64,000 nt of DNA from Oscillospiraceae bacterium (GTDB lineage Bacteria; Bacillota; Clostridia; UMGS1840; HGM11507): assembly GCA_015068525.1 (NCBI GenBank), contig SVKJ01000003.1:66794-130793 (forward strand), read 5' to 3'. Shown in pieces: positions 33,076-42,074 of this stretch. Under the pieces are notes generated by a model, which was given only the letters and a program-made list of their open reading frames with translations, ran no database searches and had not been told where the DNA came from. Made by a program: the position numbers and the translations under genes. Numbering within the stretch: position 1 is the first letter of the stretch; the number at the start of each line of letters is the position of its first letter.

Positions 33076-34954
33076 GTTAAACAGTTTGAAAGAATTAAAT
33101 GATTTAAGAGAATTTGCTGTAAATTCTTTGAACAAACAAAAGAAAAAGGTTCTTGTTTGTTGTGGGACAGGCTGTGTAGCCGGAGGTTCTCTTATTATTT
33201 ATGATAAAATTAAAACAGCATGTGAAAAAAATAATATTGATGTATGCGTTGAGTTAGAACATGAGCCACATGAAAATAATATTGGCTTAAAGAAAAGCGG
33301 ATGCCACGGTTTTTGTGAAATGGGACCTCTTCTTAAAATTGAGCCAATGGGTGTTCTGTACATAAAAGTAAAACCTGAAGACTGTGATGAAATTATCGAA
33401 AAAACAATTCTTCACGATGAAATTATTGACAGGCTTTTATATAAACTTGATGGTAAAACATATCAGAGTCAGGAAGAAATTCCGTTTTATAAAAAGCAAA
33501 CCCGTATGGTACTTGCAAACTGCGGTCAAAATGATGCAGAAGATATTTTAGAATATATTGCAAAAGGCGGATATACTGCTTTGGAAAAAGCACTGTTTAA
33601 AATGACTCCTGATGATATATGTAATGAAATTGAACTGTCCAAACTTCGTGGAAGAGGGGGCGGTGGTTTCCCGACTGCAAGAAAATGGAAACAAGTTCAA
33701 AGGCAGGAAGAACCTCAGAAATATATAGTTTGTAATGGTGACGAAGGTGACCCTGGTGCATTTATGGACAGAAGTATTATGGAAGGCGATCCTCATAAGA
33801 TGTTAGAAGGTATGATGATTGCAGGGATTGCAACAGGTGCTTCTGAAGGTTATGTTTATGTAAGAGCGGAATATCCTCTCGCAGTTAAAAGACTTAATAT
33901 TGCAATAGAAAAAGCAAGAGAAACAGGATTGCTTGGTAAAAATATACTTGGCTCTTCATTCTCATTTGATATTCATGTAAATAAAGGTGCCGGAGCGTTC
34001 GTTTGCGGAGAAGGAAGTGCTCTTACAGCGTCTATTGAAGGTTCAAGAGGTATGCCTCGTGTTAAACCTCCAAGAACTGTTGAAAAAGGTTTGTTCGGTA
34101 AACCAACAGTGTTAAATAATGTTGAAACTTTTGCAAATGTTCCGCTTATTATCGCAAATGGTGCAGATTGGTATAAAACTTTAGGTACTGAAAACAGTCC
34201 TGGTACCAAAGCATTTGCTTTAACAGGAAACGTTGTTAATACAGGACTTATCGAAGTTCCTATGGGAACAACACTTAGAGAAGTTATTTTTGATATCGGT
34301 GGAGGTATTAAAAACGGTAAGAACTTTAAAGCAGTTCAGATAGGCGGTCCTTCGGGAGGTTGTTTATGTTTACCGCATGAACATCTTGATTTACCGATGG
34401 ATTTTGACTCTCTTAAAAAAGTTGGCGCTATGATAGGCTCAGGCGGTCTTGTTGTTATGGATGACAGTACCTGTATGGTAGAAGTATCAAGATTTTTTAT
34501 GAACTTTACTCAAAACGAATCTTGTGGTAAATGTGTTCCTTGCCGTGAAGGTACAAAGAGAATGCTTGAAATCTTAGAAAGAATTGTTGCAGGTAACGGT
34601 ACTGTTGAAGATGTTGAAATGCTTGGGGAATTATCCGATACTATTTCAAGTACTGCTCTTTGCGGTCTTGGAAAAACTGCTTCTTTCCCTGTGCAGAGTA
34701 CACTAAGATACTTTAAAGATGAATATATTGCACATGTTGTTGATAAAAAATGTCCTGCAGGCGACTGCCAGGCGCTTAAAAATTACTATATCGATAAAGA
34801 TTTATGTAAAGGCTGTTCTAAATGTGCAAGAAATTGCCCTGTAAATGCTATATCAGGCGTAATCAAACAACCGTTTACTATTGATACGAAAAAATGTATC
34901 AAGTGTGGTGCTTGTGTAGATAATTGTGCCTTTAATGCAGTTAAGGAGGGGTAA
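33068..34954 (+). CDS. hydB: [FeFe] hydrogenase subunit HydB (NuoF-like flavoprotein)
   Basis: Starting at the ATG after GAGGAGG gives 628 residues, the usual HydB size. Domains in order: an N-terminal thioredoxin-like 2Fe-2S domain (VCCGTGCVAGGS); the NuoF FMN/NADH core (KLRGRGGGGFPTARKW, CNGDEGDPGAFMDR, GAGAFVCGEGSAL); the 4Fe-4S SLBB region (ESCGKCVPCREGTKRMLE); and a C-terminal two-cluster ferredoxin (CKGCSKCARNCP, CIKCGACVDNCA). It is the NAD-binding and bifurcating core of the trimeric hydrogenase and lies between hydC and hydA. Confidence 0.94.
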   Translation: MAKLNSLKELNDLREFAVNSLNKQKKKVLVCCGTGCVAGGSLIIYDKIKTACEKNNIDVCVELEHEPHENNIGLKKSGCHGFCEMGPLLKIEPMGVLYIKVKPEDCDEIIEKTILHDEIIDRLLYKLDGKTYQSQEEIPFYKKQTRMVLANCGQNDAEDILEYIAKGGYTALEKALFKMTPDDICNEIELSKLRGRGGGGFPTARKWKQVQRQEEPQKYIVCNGDEGDPGAFMDRSIMEGDPHKMLEGMMIAGIATGASEGYVYVRAEYPLAVKRLNIAIEKARETGLLGKNILGSSFSFDIHVNKGAGAFVCGEGSALTASIEGSRGMPRVKPPRTVEKGLFGKPTVLNNVETFANVPLIIANGADWYKTLGTENSPGTKAFALTGNVVNTGLIEVPMGTTLREVIFDIGGGIKNGKNFKAVQIGGPSGGCLCLPHEHLDLPMDFDSLKKVGAMIGSGGLVVMDDSTCMVEVSRFFMNFTQNESCGKCVPCREGTKRMLEILERIVAGNGTVEDVEMLGELSDTISSTALCGLGKTASFPVQSTLRYFKDEYIAHVVDKKCPAGDCQALKNYYIDKDLCKGCSKCARNCPVNAISGVIKQPFTIDTKKCIKCGACVDNCAFNAVKEG

Positions 34955-34956
34955 TT

Positions 34957-36657
34957 ATGGCTAAGGGAATTATGTATATAGATGGCAGAAGAGTTGCTTT
35001 TGACGGAGAAAAAAATGTTCTTCAGGTTATAAGAAAAGCAGGTATAGAAATTCCTACTTTCTGCTACTACTCAGAATTATCAGTTCATGGCGCATGCCGT
35101 ATGTGTGTTGTTGAAAATGAATGGGGAGGAATAGAAGCTTCGTGTTCTATGGAACCTCGTGACGGTATGAAGATTAAAACAAACACTAAAAAACTTTTGA
35201 AACACAGAAGAATGATTCTTGAACTTCTTCTTGCTGCTCACTGCAGAGATTGTACTATCTGTACTAAAAACGGCAATTGTAAATTACAGCAACTTGCTGT
35301 TCAGTTCGGTATTAATAAGGTAAGATTTGCAGATACAAGAGGTGAACTTCCTCATGATGAAACAAGCCCTTCTATTGACAGGGATTTAAGTAAATGTATC
35401 TTATGTGGCGACTGTGTGCGTGTTTGCGACGAAATAATGGGTATGGGAGTTATTGACTTTACATACAGAGGCTCTGAACTTAAAGTTACTCCTGCTTTTA
35501 ACAGAAATCTTATAGATACAGATTGTATAGGCTGCGGGCAGTGTGCTGCAGTTTGTCCTACAGGTGCTATAACCGTTAAAAGAGAAATTGGTAAAGTTTG
35601 GAATGCTATTCATGATGAAAACAAGAGAGTTGTTTTCCAGATTGCTCCTGCAGTTAGAGTTGCTATCGGAGAAGAGTTTAATGCTCCGATTGGAACAAAT
35701 GTTTTGGGAAAACTTGTTGCTTCTATTAAAAGAATGGGCGTAGATGAAGTTTTTGATACAACCTTAAGTGCAGACTTAACTGTTATTGAAGAATCAAATG
35801 AATTCCTTAACAGACTTGAAAATGGTGGTAAATTCCCTATGTTTACCTCTTGCTGTCCGGGTTGGGTAAATTATATTGAAAAGAGAAAACCTGAATTAAC
35901 TGATAATATTTCAACCTGTAAATCTCCGATGGAAATGTTTGGTGCCGTTCTTAAAGAATATTATAAACCTATCGATAAGGAAGATGGCAAAGAAACATTT
36001 GTTGTTGCAGTTATGCCTTGTACAGCTAAGAAAATTGAAGCAGGAAGAGAAGAATTTACAAGAGATAATATTCCTGATATTGACTGCGTTATTACTACAA
36101 GCGAACTTGCAGTAATGATCAAAGAAAGCGGAATTAAGTTTATGGAACTTGAAAATGAAGCACCTGATATGCCTTTTGGTTTAGGTTCAGGAGCAGGTGT
36201 TATTTTCGGTGCAACAGGTGGTGTTGCAGAAGCAGTTATCAGAAGATGCTTCCCTGAAAAAACAACCAATGCTCTTCGTGAAATCGAATTTTGTGGTGTG
36301 CGTGGTATGGATGATGTTAAAGAAGCCACAATTACAGTCGGAGATAAGGAAATCAAAATTGCTGTTGTTCATGGACTTAGAAATGCTCAGGAACTTATTA
36401 AGAAAATAGAAAACAATGAAGTTTATTACGACTTGGTTGAAGTTATGGCATGTCCCGGCGGATGTGTTGGCGGTGCCGGTCAGCCTCATAATACAAAACA
36501 TAAGAAAAAACAACGTGCAAAAGGTCTTTACAATGCAGACAGAAACTCTCAGATTAAACGTTCTGAAGAAAATCCTGCTGCTCTTGGCTTATATGAAGGT
36601 ATTTTGAAAGATAGAAATCACGAACTTCTTCATGTTCACTATAATTTTAACAAATAA
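34957..36657 (+). CDS. hydA: [FeFe] hydrogenase catalytic subunit HydA
   Basis: The 566-residue catalytic subunit has an N-terminal [2Fe-2S] domain (CYYSELSVHGACRMC), the His-Cys cluster segment HCRDCTICTKNGNCKLQ, two [4Fe-4S] sites (CILCGDCVRVCDE, CIGCGQCAAVCPTGA) and all three H-cluster motifs: TSCCPGW (297-303), MPCTAKKIEAGRE and MACPGGCVGGAGQP. All cluster cysteines appear present, so an active H2-evolving or uptake enzyme is expected. Maturases HydEFG are not in this window. A terminator follows the stop. Confidence 0.95.
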   Translation: MAKGIMYIDGRRVAFDGEKNVLQVIRKAGIEIPTFCYYSELSVHGACRMCVVENEWGGIEASCSMEPRDGMKIKTNTKKLLKHRRMILELLLAAHCRDCTICTKNGNCKLQQLAVQFGINKVRFADTRGELPHDETSPSIDRDLSKCILCGDCVRVCDEIMGMGVIDFTYRGSELKVTPAFNRNLIDTDCIGCGQCAAVCPTGAITVKREIGKVWNAIHDENKRVVFQIAPAVRVAIGEEFNAPIGTNVLGKLVASIKRMGVDEVFDTTLSADLTVIEESNEFLNRLENGGKFPMFTSCCPGWVNYIEKRKPELTDNISTCKSPMEMFGAVLKEYYKPIDKEDGKETFVVAVMPCTAKKIEAGREEFTRDNIPDIDCVITTSELAVMIKESGIKFMELENEAPDMPFGLGSGAGVIFGATGGVAEAVIRRCFPEKTTNALREIEFCGVRGMDDVKEATITVGDKEIKIAVVHGLRNAQELIKKIENNEVYYDLVEVMACPGGCVGGAGQPHNTKHKKKQRAKGLYNADRNSQIKRSEENPAALGLYEGILKDRNHELLHVHYNFNK

Positions 36658-36686
36658 ATATTTTACAAGTAAAAACCTTGTTGTTT

Positions 36687-36719
36687 TAAAAAATGCGATT
36701 TTTTAATCGCATTTTTTTA
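36687..36719 (+). terminator. Intrinsic terminator of the hydrogenase operon
   Basis: AAAATGCGA and TCGCATTTT form a stem around an A/T loop and are followed by a T-run. Confidence 0.88.
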
Positions 36720-36857
36720 TTGTGTAATAGAATATACCCATGATATTCGTTCGCATAAAAAAAACCACCTCACTTGTAGGCAGTCAGTAAAATGTATGTA
36801 ATTGGCAAACCCTTTTTAGTGCATTTTGAGACACTGTTTACAAAATATCTTTATAGA

Positions 36858-36899
36858 CTAAGTGCATGACTATCGTTTTATCGACAGTCATGCACTTAG
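36858..36899. repeat. Perfect 14-bp inverted repeat after the putative anti-sigma gene
   Basis: CTAAGTGCATGACT and AGTCATGCACTTAG form a perfect hairpin with an inner TCG/CGA pairing and no T-run on either side. It begins 19 bases beyond the minus-strand stop of the anti-sigma gene. It may stabilise the 3' end or be a mobile palindromic repeat. The adjoining 36720-36857 stretch holds no gene that I can support. Confidence 0.6.
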
Positions 36900-36918
36900 C
36901 ACTACAAATTTTCTTTCG

Positions 36919-37941
36919 TTACTGTTTGTTCACAAGATGAAAATAAGGTTTAAAGGTGTTTTCTTCACTGAAATTTTTAATTTCATAAGGAATATCGTTA
37001 AGGATATTAATAACATTGGTATATTCTTTAATATCAATTTTAAATATGTTTTTTTCTATTTCTTCCATTTTAATATCGTTAAAGAGTGAATTATCGCAGT
37101 TTGTTATAATTACAATATTTTCTACACTGTGGGAAAAATCGTATATCGGGGAAGTTGCCATACTGCCTTGGCCACCACTGCCGCCTGAAGCACCAGCGCC
37201 TGAACTGCTTCCGCCTCCGCCACCACCGGCGTTGCCTCCACTGTGAATATTTTCGTTGCCAGAAGCGTTTGCTGTTTCGTTATCAGAAGTTTTATCATTA
37301 AGTGATTCGCTGCTTACTTCTGTTTCTGAAATTTTATGTTCCTGGTTTGCGATAGAAGGTGTGTTTTCTTCTTTTTCTTTATTTTCAGGCAGTTTTTCTT
37401 GTGGCTTAGTTGTACTGTTATTAAAAAGAACAGGTTGATTTGAAGTTCTGCTTTTATCCTCGTTTATAATTCTTTCTTTGTTGTTAGAATTTTCGTTATT
37501 TAAACTTTCAGTTGTTGACTTACTAATATCTTTATCCTCAATAGATTGAGATGTTTTATAATTATTAGATGGCATAACCTCTTTGTTTTGCATTTTTTCA
37601 TGAGGATTATAATTAATTCCGAATGAAAATGCAATTAAGAATACTGCTAAAACAGCCGTTGCTGTAATATTAATTTTAAATAAGTTCTTTTTGCTTTTTA
37701 AAGGTGCATTGTTAAGGTTGTAATCAACAAGTTTTTCTCTTAATTTAACTTTAAAATCAGATGGAAGGGGAGAGTTACTCTGATTTTTAAGTTCGTCTTT
37801 AATATTTTTAATAAGTACATATTCTTCATTTAAATCGCTGTGCTTTTTCAGATATTTGTTAAGTTTATTAAGTTCTTTTTCGCTGATAGTATTATCTGCT
37901 TTTTTAAACATTAGCAAAGATATTTTATCTTTCTTTTTCAT
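36919..37941 (-). CDS. Putative membrane anti-sigma factor with Gly/Ser-rich extracellular linker
   Basis: The ATG at 37941 follows AAAGGAG; an ATG seven codons upstream overlaps the sigma-factor stop and lacks such a site. The 340-residue protein has a cytoplasmic helical N-terminus (about residues 1-85, SEKELNKLNKYLKKHSDLNEE) and one transmembrane helix (about 93-113). The outside part is long, low-complexity and Asn/Ser/Glu-rich, containing a glycine-serine stretch (around residues 240-265) and a small C-terminal domain. Its position directly after an ECF sigma gene supports the anti-sigma call. The N-terminal domain is not a recognised zinc-binding ZAS (no H-x3-C-x2-C). Confidence 0.65.
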   Translation of the reverse strand: MKKKDKISLLMFKKADNTISEKELNKLNKYLKKHSDLNEEYVLIKNIKDELKNQSNSPLPSDFKVKLREKLVDYNLNNAPLKSKKNLFKINITATAVLAVFLIAFSFGINYNPHEKMQNKEVMPSNNYKTSQSIEDKDISKSTTESLNNENSNNKERIINEDKSRTSNQPVLFNNSTTKPQEKLPENKEKEENTPSIANQEHKISETEVSSESLNDKTSDNETANASGNENIHSGGNAGGGGGGSSSGAGASGGSGGQGSMATSPIYDFSHSVENIVIITNCDNSLFNDIKMEEIEKNIFKIDIKEYTNVINILNDIPYEIKNFSEENTFKPYFHLVNKQ

Positions 37942-37961
37942 ATTATACTCCTTTCCAGTCA

Positions 37962-38585
37962 TTATTTAAAATATCTTATAATAAATATGACTAAAATTGA
38001 AAGGAAAAGTTCCTTGTTTTTAAGAAGAATTTCTTTTAATTTAAGTCTTGCACGGGATATTTTTGATTTAACAGTTCCTAAGTTTAAATCGGTTATTTTT
38101 GCAATTTCTTCATAAGAAAAACCTTCGATATCCCGAAGAATAATCATTTCTTTTTGAATATTATCTAATTTATCAAGTGCTTCATATAAAACTTTTTGCC
38201 TTTCGTTTTCCAAAACTTTTCCCACAACATTTTGCTTTTTATCTTCAAACTGTATAGGTATTTCATTGTCTTTTGGGGATACGGTTTGTTCAAGCGAAAT
38301 TGTAAAGTTATTCTTTTTATTTTTATTTATATAATCAAGACAGGTGTTAACGGTTATTTTATAAAGCCAGGTTGAAAAAGAGGAATTTCCTTTAAAATTA
38401 GAAATATATTTATATGCTTTTAAAAGTGCGTCCTGAGATGCATCAAAAGCATCGTGTTCATTTTTTAACATTTTAAGTGAAATATTGTAAACTGTGGTCT
38501 GATATTTTTCTATTAACTTTTCAAAGGACTCAATATGCCCGTCTTGTGCTTTTTTAATCAGTTCGTTGTCAATCAAATATTTCAC
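37962..38585 (-). CDS. ECF-type RNA polymerase sigma factor
   Basis: The roughly 207-residue protein has region 2 (FEKLIEKYQTTVYNISLKML through FSTWLYKITVNTCLDYINKNKK) and region 4 with helix-turn-helix (GFSYEEIAKITDLNLGTVKSKISRARLKLKEIL), as in SigW/RpoE-like factors. A short hydrophobic C-terminal tail is present. The first codon is GTG within the GAGGTG site, so a TTG three codons later may be the real start. It is coupled to the membrane protein downstream, forming a sigma/anti-sigma pair, and follows radA on the same strand. Confidence 0.9.
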   Translation of the reverse strand: MKYLIDNELIKKAQDGHIESFEKLIEKYQTTVYNISLKMLKNEHDAFDASQDALLKAYKYISNFKGNSSFSTWLYKITVNTCLDYINKNKKNNFTISLEQTVSPKDNEIPIQFEDKKQNVVGKVLENERQKVLYEALDKLDNIQKEMIILRDIEGFSYEEIAKITDLNLGTVKSKISRARLKLKEILLKNKELFLSILVIFIIRYFK

Positions 38586-38593
38586 CTCGTTTG

Positions 38594-39940
38594 TTAAAAA
38601 ATGGCTCCAAATGCCTCAATGATATTTTTTACTTTTATTATTTCCAAACCTTCAATAAAAATGTTGTTTTGCGTATAAGGAATTACACATTTTTTAAAAC
38701 CTAATTTATGAGCCTCCGTAATTCTTTTTTCTAAAAATGATATATTTCTTACTTCGCCCGTAAGACCAAGTTCGCCAAAAACAACCAAATCATCATCAAT
38801 TGGCTTGTTTTTAAAACTTGATGCAACGGAAACTGCAATCCCTAAATCACATGCAGGCTCATATATTTTAAGACCACCCGTAACATTTATATAAGTATCA
38901 AGACTTGCAAGATTCAGTCCGGTTTTCTTCTCTAAAACAGCAAGAACAAGATTGGAACGGTTAAAGTCAATCCCCGTTGCCATTCTTCTGGGATTACCAA
39001 ATGCTGAATTTGTAACCAGTGCCTGAATTTCAGCAAGTATTGGTCTTGTACCCTCCATAGAGCAGATAACAACAGTTCCCGAAGCGTTTTTCGGTCTTCC
39101 CTCCAAGAACATATTTGATGGATTTTCAACCTCTTTTAATCCTTGGTCGGTCATTTCGAATACGCCTATTTCATTTGTTGAACCAAACCTGTTTTTAACT
39201 GAGCGGATTATCCTGAAATTAGAATATCTTTCTCCTTCAAATTGTAAAACGCAGTCAACCATATGCTCTAATACTTTAGGGCCAGCCAGAGCACCGTCTT
39301 TAGTAACGTGTCCTACAATAAAAACAGTTATATTATTTTCTTTGGCAAATCTCGTTATTTTAAGAGTACATTCTCTTATCTGAGATACTGTGCCGGGTGC
39401 AGAATCAAGTTCATCGGAAAAAATTGTTTGTATAGAGTCGATAACTGCAATTTGAGGTTTTATTTCTTCTAAATCTTCAATTATTAAATCAATGCTTGTT
39501 TTTGAGGTAATAAAAATATTTTTATTACCGTCTGATAATCTGTTTGCTCTTAACTTAATTTGTTCAACTGATTCTTCGGAAGAACAGTACAAAACCGATA
39601 CATCATCTTTTATTTTTCTGCACATTTGTAACAGTAGCGTGGATTTTCCAATACCTGGGTCGCCACCGACTAAATTAACCGAACCGATGACAACTCCGCC
39701 TCCTAAAACCCTGTCAAGTTCTTTAATTCCTGTAGTAATTCTTAATTCCTTGTTTACAGGAACTTCATCAATTTTTAAAGGCTTGACATTGGATACAACG
39801 GTATATTTTTTAGTTTTTGAGTCTTTTATCAGTTTTTCTTCATTGAATGTATTCCACGAGTTGCAGTCAGGGCATTTTCCGAGCCACTTTGATGATTTAT
39901 ATCCACATTCCGAGCAGAAAAAAACTGTATCTTTTGCCAT
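38594..39940 (-). CDS. radA: DNA repair protein RadA
   Basis: RadA/Sms is a RecA-like helicase that promotes branch migration during recombination. The 448-residue protein has an N-terminal C4 zinc finger (CSECGYKSSKWLGKCPDC), the Walker A GGDPGIGKSTLLLQ, the RadA-specific KNRFGSTNEIG motif and a C-terminal Lon-protease-like domain (LASLDTYINVTGGLKI). It is first in a minus-strand run with the sigma and anti-sigma genes. AAAGGAAT lies upstream of the start. Confidence 0.95.
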   Translation of the reverse strand: MAKDTVFFCSECGYKSSKWLGKCPDCNSWNTFNEEKLIKDSKTKKYTVVSNVKPLKIDEVPVNKELRITTGIKELDRVLGGGVVIGSVNLVGGDPGIGKSTLLLQMCRKIKDDVSVLYCSSEESVEQIKLRANRLSDGNKNIFITSKTSIDLIIEDLEEIKPQIAVIDSIQTIFSDELDSAPGTVSQIRECTLKITRFAKENNITVFIVGHVTKDGALAGPKVLEHMVDCVLQFEGERYSNFRIIRSVKNRFGSTNEIGVFEMTDQGLKEVENPSNMFLEGRPKNASGTVVICSMEGTRPILAEIQALVTNSAFGNPRRMATGIDFNRSNLVLAVLEKKTGLNLASLDTYINVTGGLKIYEPACDLGIAVSVASSFKNKPIDDDLVVFGELGLTGEVRNISFLEKRITEAHKLGFKKCVIPYTQNNIFIEGLEIIKVKNIIEAFGAIF

Positions 39941-40040
39941 AATTATTAATTCCTTTCAATTTTTCTTTTTACCATCAGATGTTCAAAAAAGTCAATTTTT
40001 AAACACCCTCTCTTTAGGGGATAGGGAAAAAAATTCAGAA

Positions 40041-40119
40041 TGGACGAATTTAGCCAAAATTCTTGATTTTGGGTCACCCGAAGGCGTACTAAGTACGTCG
40101 AGTGGCTAAATTCGTTCAT
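40041..40119. repeat. Imperfect 17-bp inverted repeat with structured GC-richer core
   Basis: ACGAATTTAGCCA (40044-40056) and TGGCTAAATTCGT (40103-40115) are perfect inverted copies. They extend to 17 positions with one G-T pair. The 46-base core contains smaller palindromes (GGGTCACCC, GTACTAAGTAC) and is more GC-rich than its surroundings. It lies in the 305-base gap upstream of radA, which otherwise holds only an AAAGATTT/AAATCTTT-type hairpin near 40140. It resembles a dispersed palindromic element; no T-run argues against a simple terminator. Confidence 0.6.
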
Positions 40120-40245
40120 AGCAAAAAGTATAAATTCCAAAGATTTTTTTAAAAATCTTTACCTTGTTATTACAACCTAAAAATTTGGGTACTAACATAT
40201 TGATATATCTCACTTTTTGCGGTCTGGAGTTTTTTAACATCCCCT

Positions 40246-40914
40246 TTATTCTTCCATATTTTTCTTAATCGCAGGCCATACTGAATAGGTAGTAAAATAA
40301 TTTATAAACGAAGTAAGAAAGAATGGAGCAAGCACCCAGCCAATCTGTGGTATAAAACCAAAAGACAGAGCCACTATTAAAATTACAACAAACGCAACAA
40401 AAAGGTTAAGCGGAAGTTTTATAAGCGCAAAAATAAACGAGTTTTTTAAAACAGCAAAAAAAGGAATATCATAAAAAACAAGTAAAGGATATATATAAAA
40501 ACTCATCATTAAAACAATCAGGTTTACAAGTAATAAAGGCATTGTAAAATATGAAAAATGAGGTACAGTTTTTAAGTTTATAAATACCAGAATGAATGAG
40601 AATACAGGTATCAAAGATAAGAAAAATGCAAATATACTCTTAAAAAAATTTTTCTTAAAGTGTTCAAAATAGTCTGATATAAGAAAAACGGGGTTGTTTT
40701 CCGTAAAACACTGTGAAATATATGTAAGTCCGCATATAGAAGGACCTATTGTAACAACAGGGATACAAGTAACCAAAAACAGCATACTTAATTTTACAAT
40801 TTTGAAAAAATTAAAAAATAAGTAGTAGAAAAATAAAAAAGGTCTTTTAAGTTTTCTTTCGTCTTTTCTGACACCTCTTCCGGGACCGTATGATGAAAAT
40901 GAAAATAAACCCAT
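40246..40914 (-). CDS. YesL-like (DUF624) membrane protein
   Basis: The 222-residue protein has about five hydrophobic helices and the DUF624/YesL features: LVTCIPVVTIGPSICGLTYI near the start and the repeated FYIYPLLVFYDIPFFAVLKNSFIFA. Such proteins often accompany carbohydrate ABC transport genes but none are here. It starts with a basic N-terminus (YGPGRGVRKDERKLKRP). AGGATG precedes the ATG. The function is unknown. Confidence 0.8.
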   Translation of the reverse strand: MGLFSFSSYGPGRGVRKDERKLKRPFLFFYYLFFNFFKIVKLSMLFLVTCIPVVTIGPSICGLTYISQCFTENNPVFLISDYFEHFKKNFFKSIFAFFLSLIPVFSFILVFINLKTVPHFSYFTMPLLLVNLIVLMMSFYIYPLLVFYDIPFFAVLKNSFIFALIKLPLNLFVAFVVILIVALSFGFIPQIGWVLAPFFLTSFINYFTTYSVWPAIKKNMEE

Positions 40915-40996
40915 AAGTAAACATCCTCTCGTAAATTATTATTTTACATTATTATACTATATTATTATTTATATTTCTATATAATTTTAAAAAAAC

Positions 40997-41025
40997 TTGC
41001 TTTTTTACTTATAATAATTTATAAT
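40997..41025 (+). promoter_or_regulatory. Promoter of the rlmN-prkC-uppP operon
   Basis: TTGCTT and TATAAT are spaced by 17 bases, about 25 bases before the TTG start of rlmN, with TTGGAG as ribosome binding site. Confidence 0.65.
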
Positions 41026-41049
41026 TAGACTTGGATTGGAGTTGGTATT

Positions 41050-42069
41050 TTGTTAAGAAATATAAAGGACTTAACTTTAGAAGAATTAACTGAATATTTT
41101 TTAAATAAAAATCAACCTGCATTTAAAGCAAAACAATGTTTTAAGTGGCTTTCTCTTGGTGTTTTTTCATTTTCAGAAATGACTGATTTAAGCAAAGTTT
41201 TAAGAGCAGAACTTGAAAAAGATTTTTTTATAAGTGTTCCTGAAATTATAAGAAAACAGGTTTCTAAAGATAAAACTGTAAAGTATCTTTTTAAAAACAC
41301 TGACGGAACTTATATTGAAACTGTAGTTATGACTTATAAACATGGTGTATCTGCTTGTGTTTCCACTCAGGTAGGGTGTAATATGGGATGTAAATTTTGT
41401 GCTTCTACCATAGACGGAAAAGAAAGAGATTTAACCGGCGGAGAAATATTAGATCAGATTATTTTTGCATCGAAAGATATGGGAGTAAGGATTTCCCATG
41501 TTGTACTTATGGGAATGGGAGAGCCTCTTGATAATTATGATAATGTTATAAAATTTTTAAAGAATGTGACAAATCCTGTTGGTCTTAATTTGTCATACAG
41601 GCATATTTCCTTATCAACTTGCGGACTTGTTCCGAAAATTAATATGTTAAAGGAAGAAAAAATGCCTATTACATTATCTGTTTCTCTGCATGCTCCGACT
41701 GACGAAAAGAGAAGTAAAATTATGCCTGTAAATAAAAAATATAATATTAAGGAATTGATGTTATGTCTTAAGGAATATACTGAATATACAGGCAGAAGAA
41801 TATCTTTTGAATATACTTTGATAAAAGATTTCAACGATACTTATGAAGACGCTAAAATTCTCGCAAGACTGCTTAAAGGAATGCTTGCACATGTTAATCT
41901 TATTCCTGTCAATGAAGTGCGGGAAACAGGATTTAAAAAACCTGAAAACGCAAACAGATTTAAAGAATGGCTTACGGGATTTAATATAAATGCGACAATA
42001 AGAAGAGAACTTGGCTCCGATATAGATGCTGCCTGCGGGCAATTAAGAAAGAAAGAAAAAAGGGGATGA
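41050..42069 (+). CDS. rlmN: Dual-specificity 23S rRNA/tRNA adenine-C2 methyltransferase RlmN
   Basis: RlmN is a radical-SAM enzyme that methylates C2 of A2503 in 23S rRNA and of A37 in tRNA. The 339-residue product has the CxxxCxxC cluster motif CNMGCKFC (Cys110, 114, 117) in STQVGCNMGCKFCAST. It also has GMGEPLDNYDNVIKFL and a C-terminal cysteine in DAACGQLRKKE, the acceptor cysteine of the mechanism. It starts with TTG. The next gene starts five bases after its stop, opening the conserved rlmN-prpC-prkC-rsgA-rpe-thiN order. Confidence 0.95.
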   Translation: MLRNIKDLTLEELTEYFLNKNQPAFKAKQCFKWLSLGVFSFSEMTDLSKVLRAELEKDFFISVPEIIRKQVSKDKTVKYLFKNTDGTYIETVVMTYKHGVSACVSTQVGCNMGCKFCASTIDGKERDLTGGEILDQIIFASKDMGVRISHVVLMGMGEPLDNYDNVIKFLKNVTNPVGLNLSYRHISLSTCGLVPKINMLKEEKMPITLSVSLHAPTDEKRSKIMPVNKKYNIKELMLCLKEYTEYTGRRISFEYTLIKDFNDTYEDAKILARLLKGMLAHVNLIPVNEVRETGFKKPENANRFKEWLTGFNINATIRRELGSDIDAACGQLRKKEKRG

Positions 42070-42074
42070 TATAG

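Noticed and set aside
35961..36513. Frames overlapping hydA on both strands
   Set aside because: hydA shows all H-cluster motifs in one uninterrupted frame.
36862..37246. Plus-strand frames with proline-rich ends opposite the putative anti-sigma gene
   Set aside because: The proline run is the complement of the glycine-rich tract of the minus-strand gene.
39492..40109. Plus-strand reading frame of 205 codons
   Set aside because: Most of it is antisense to radA and the rest crosses a palindromic repeat; radA has strong family motifs.
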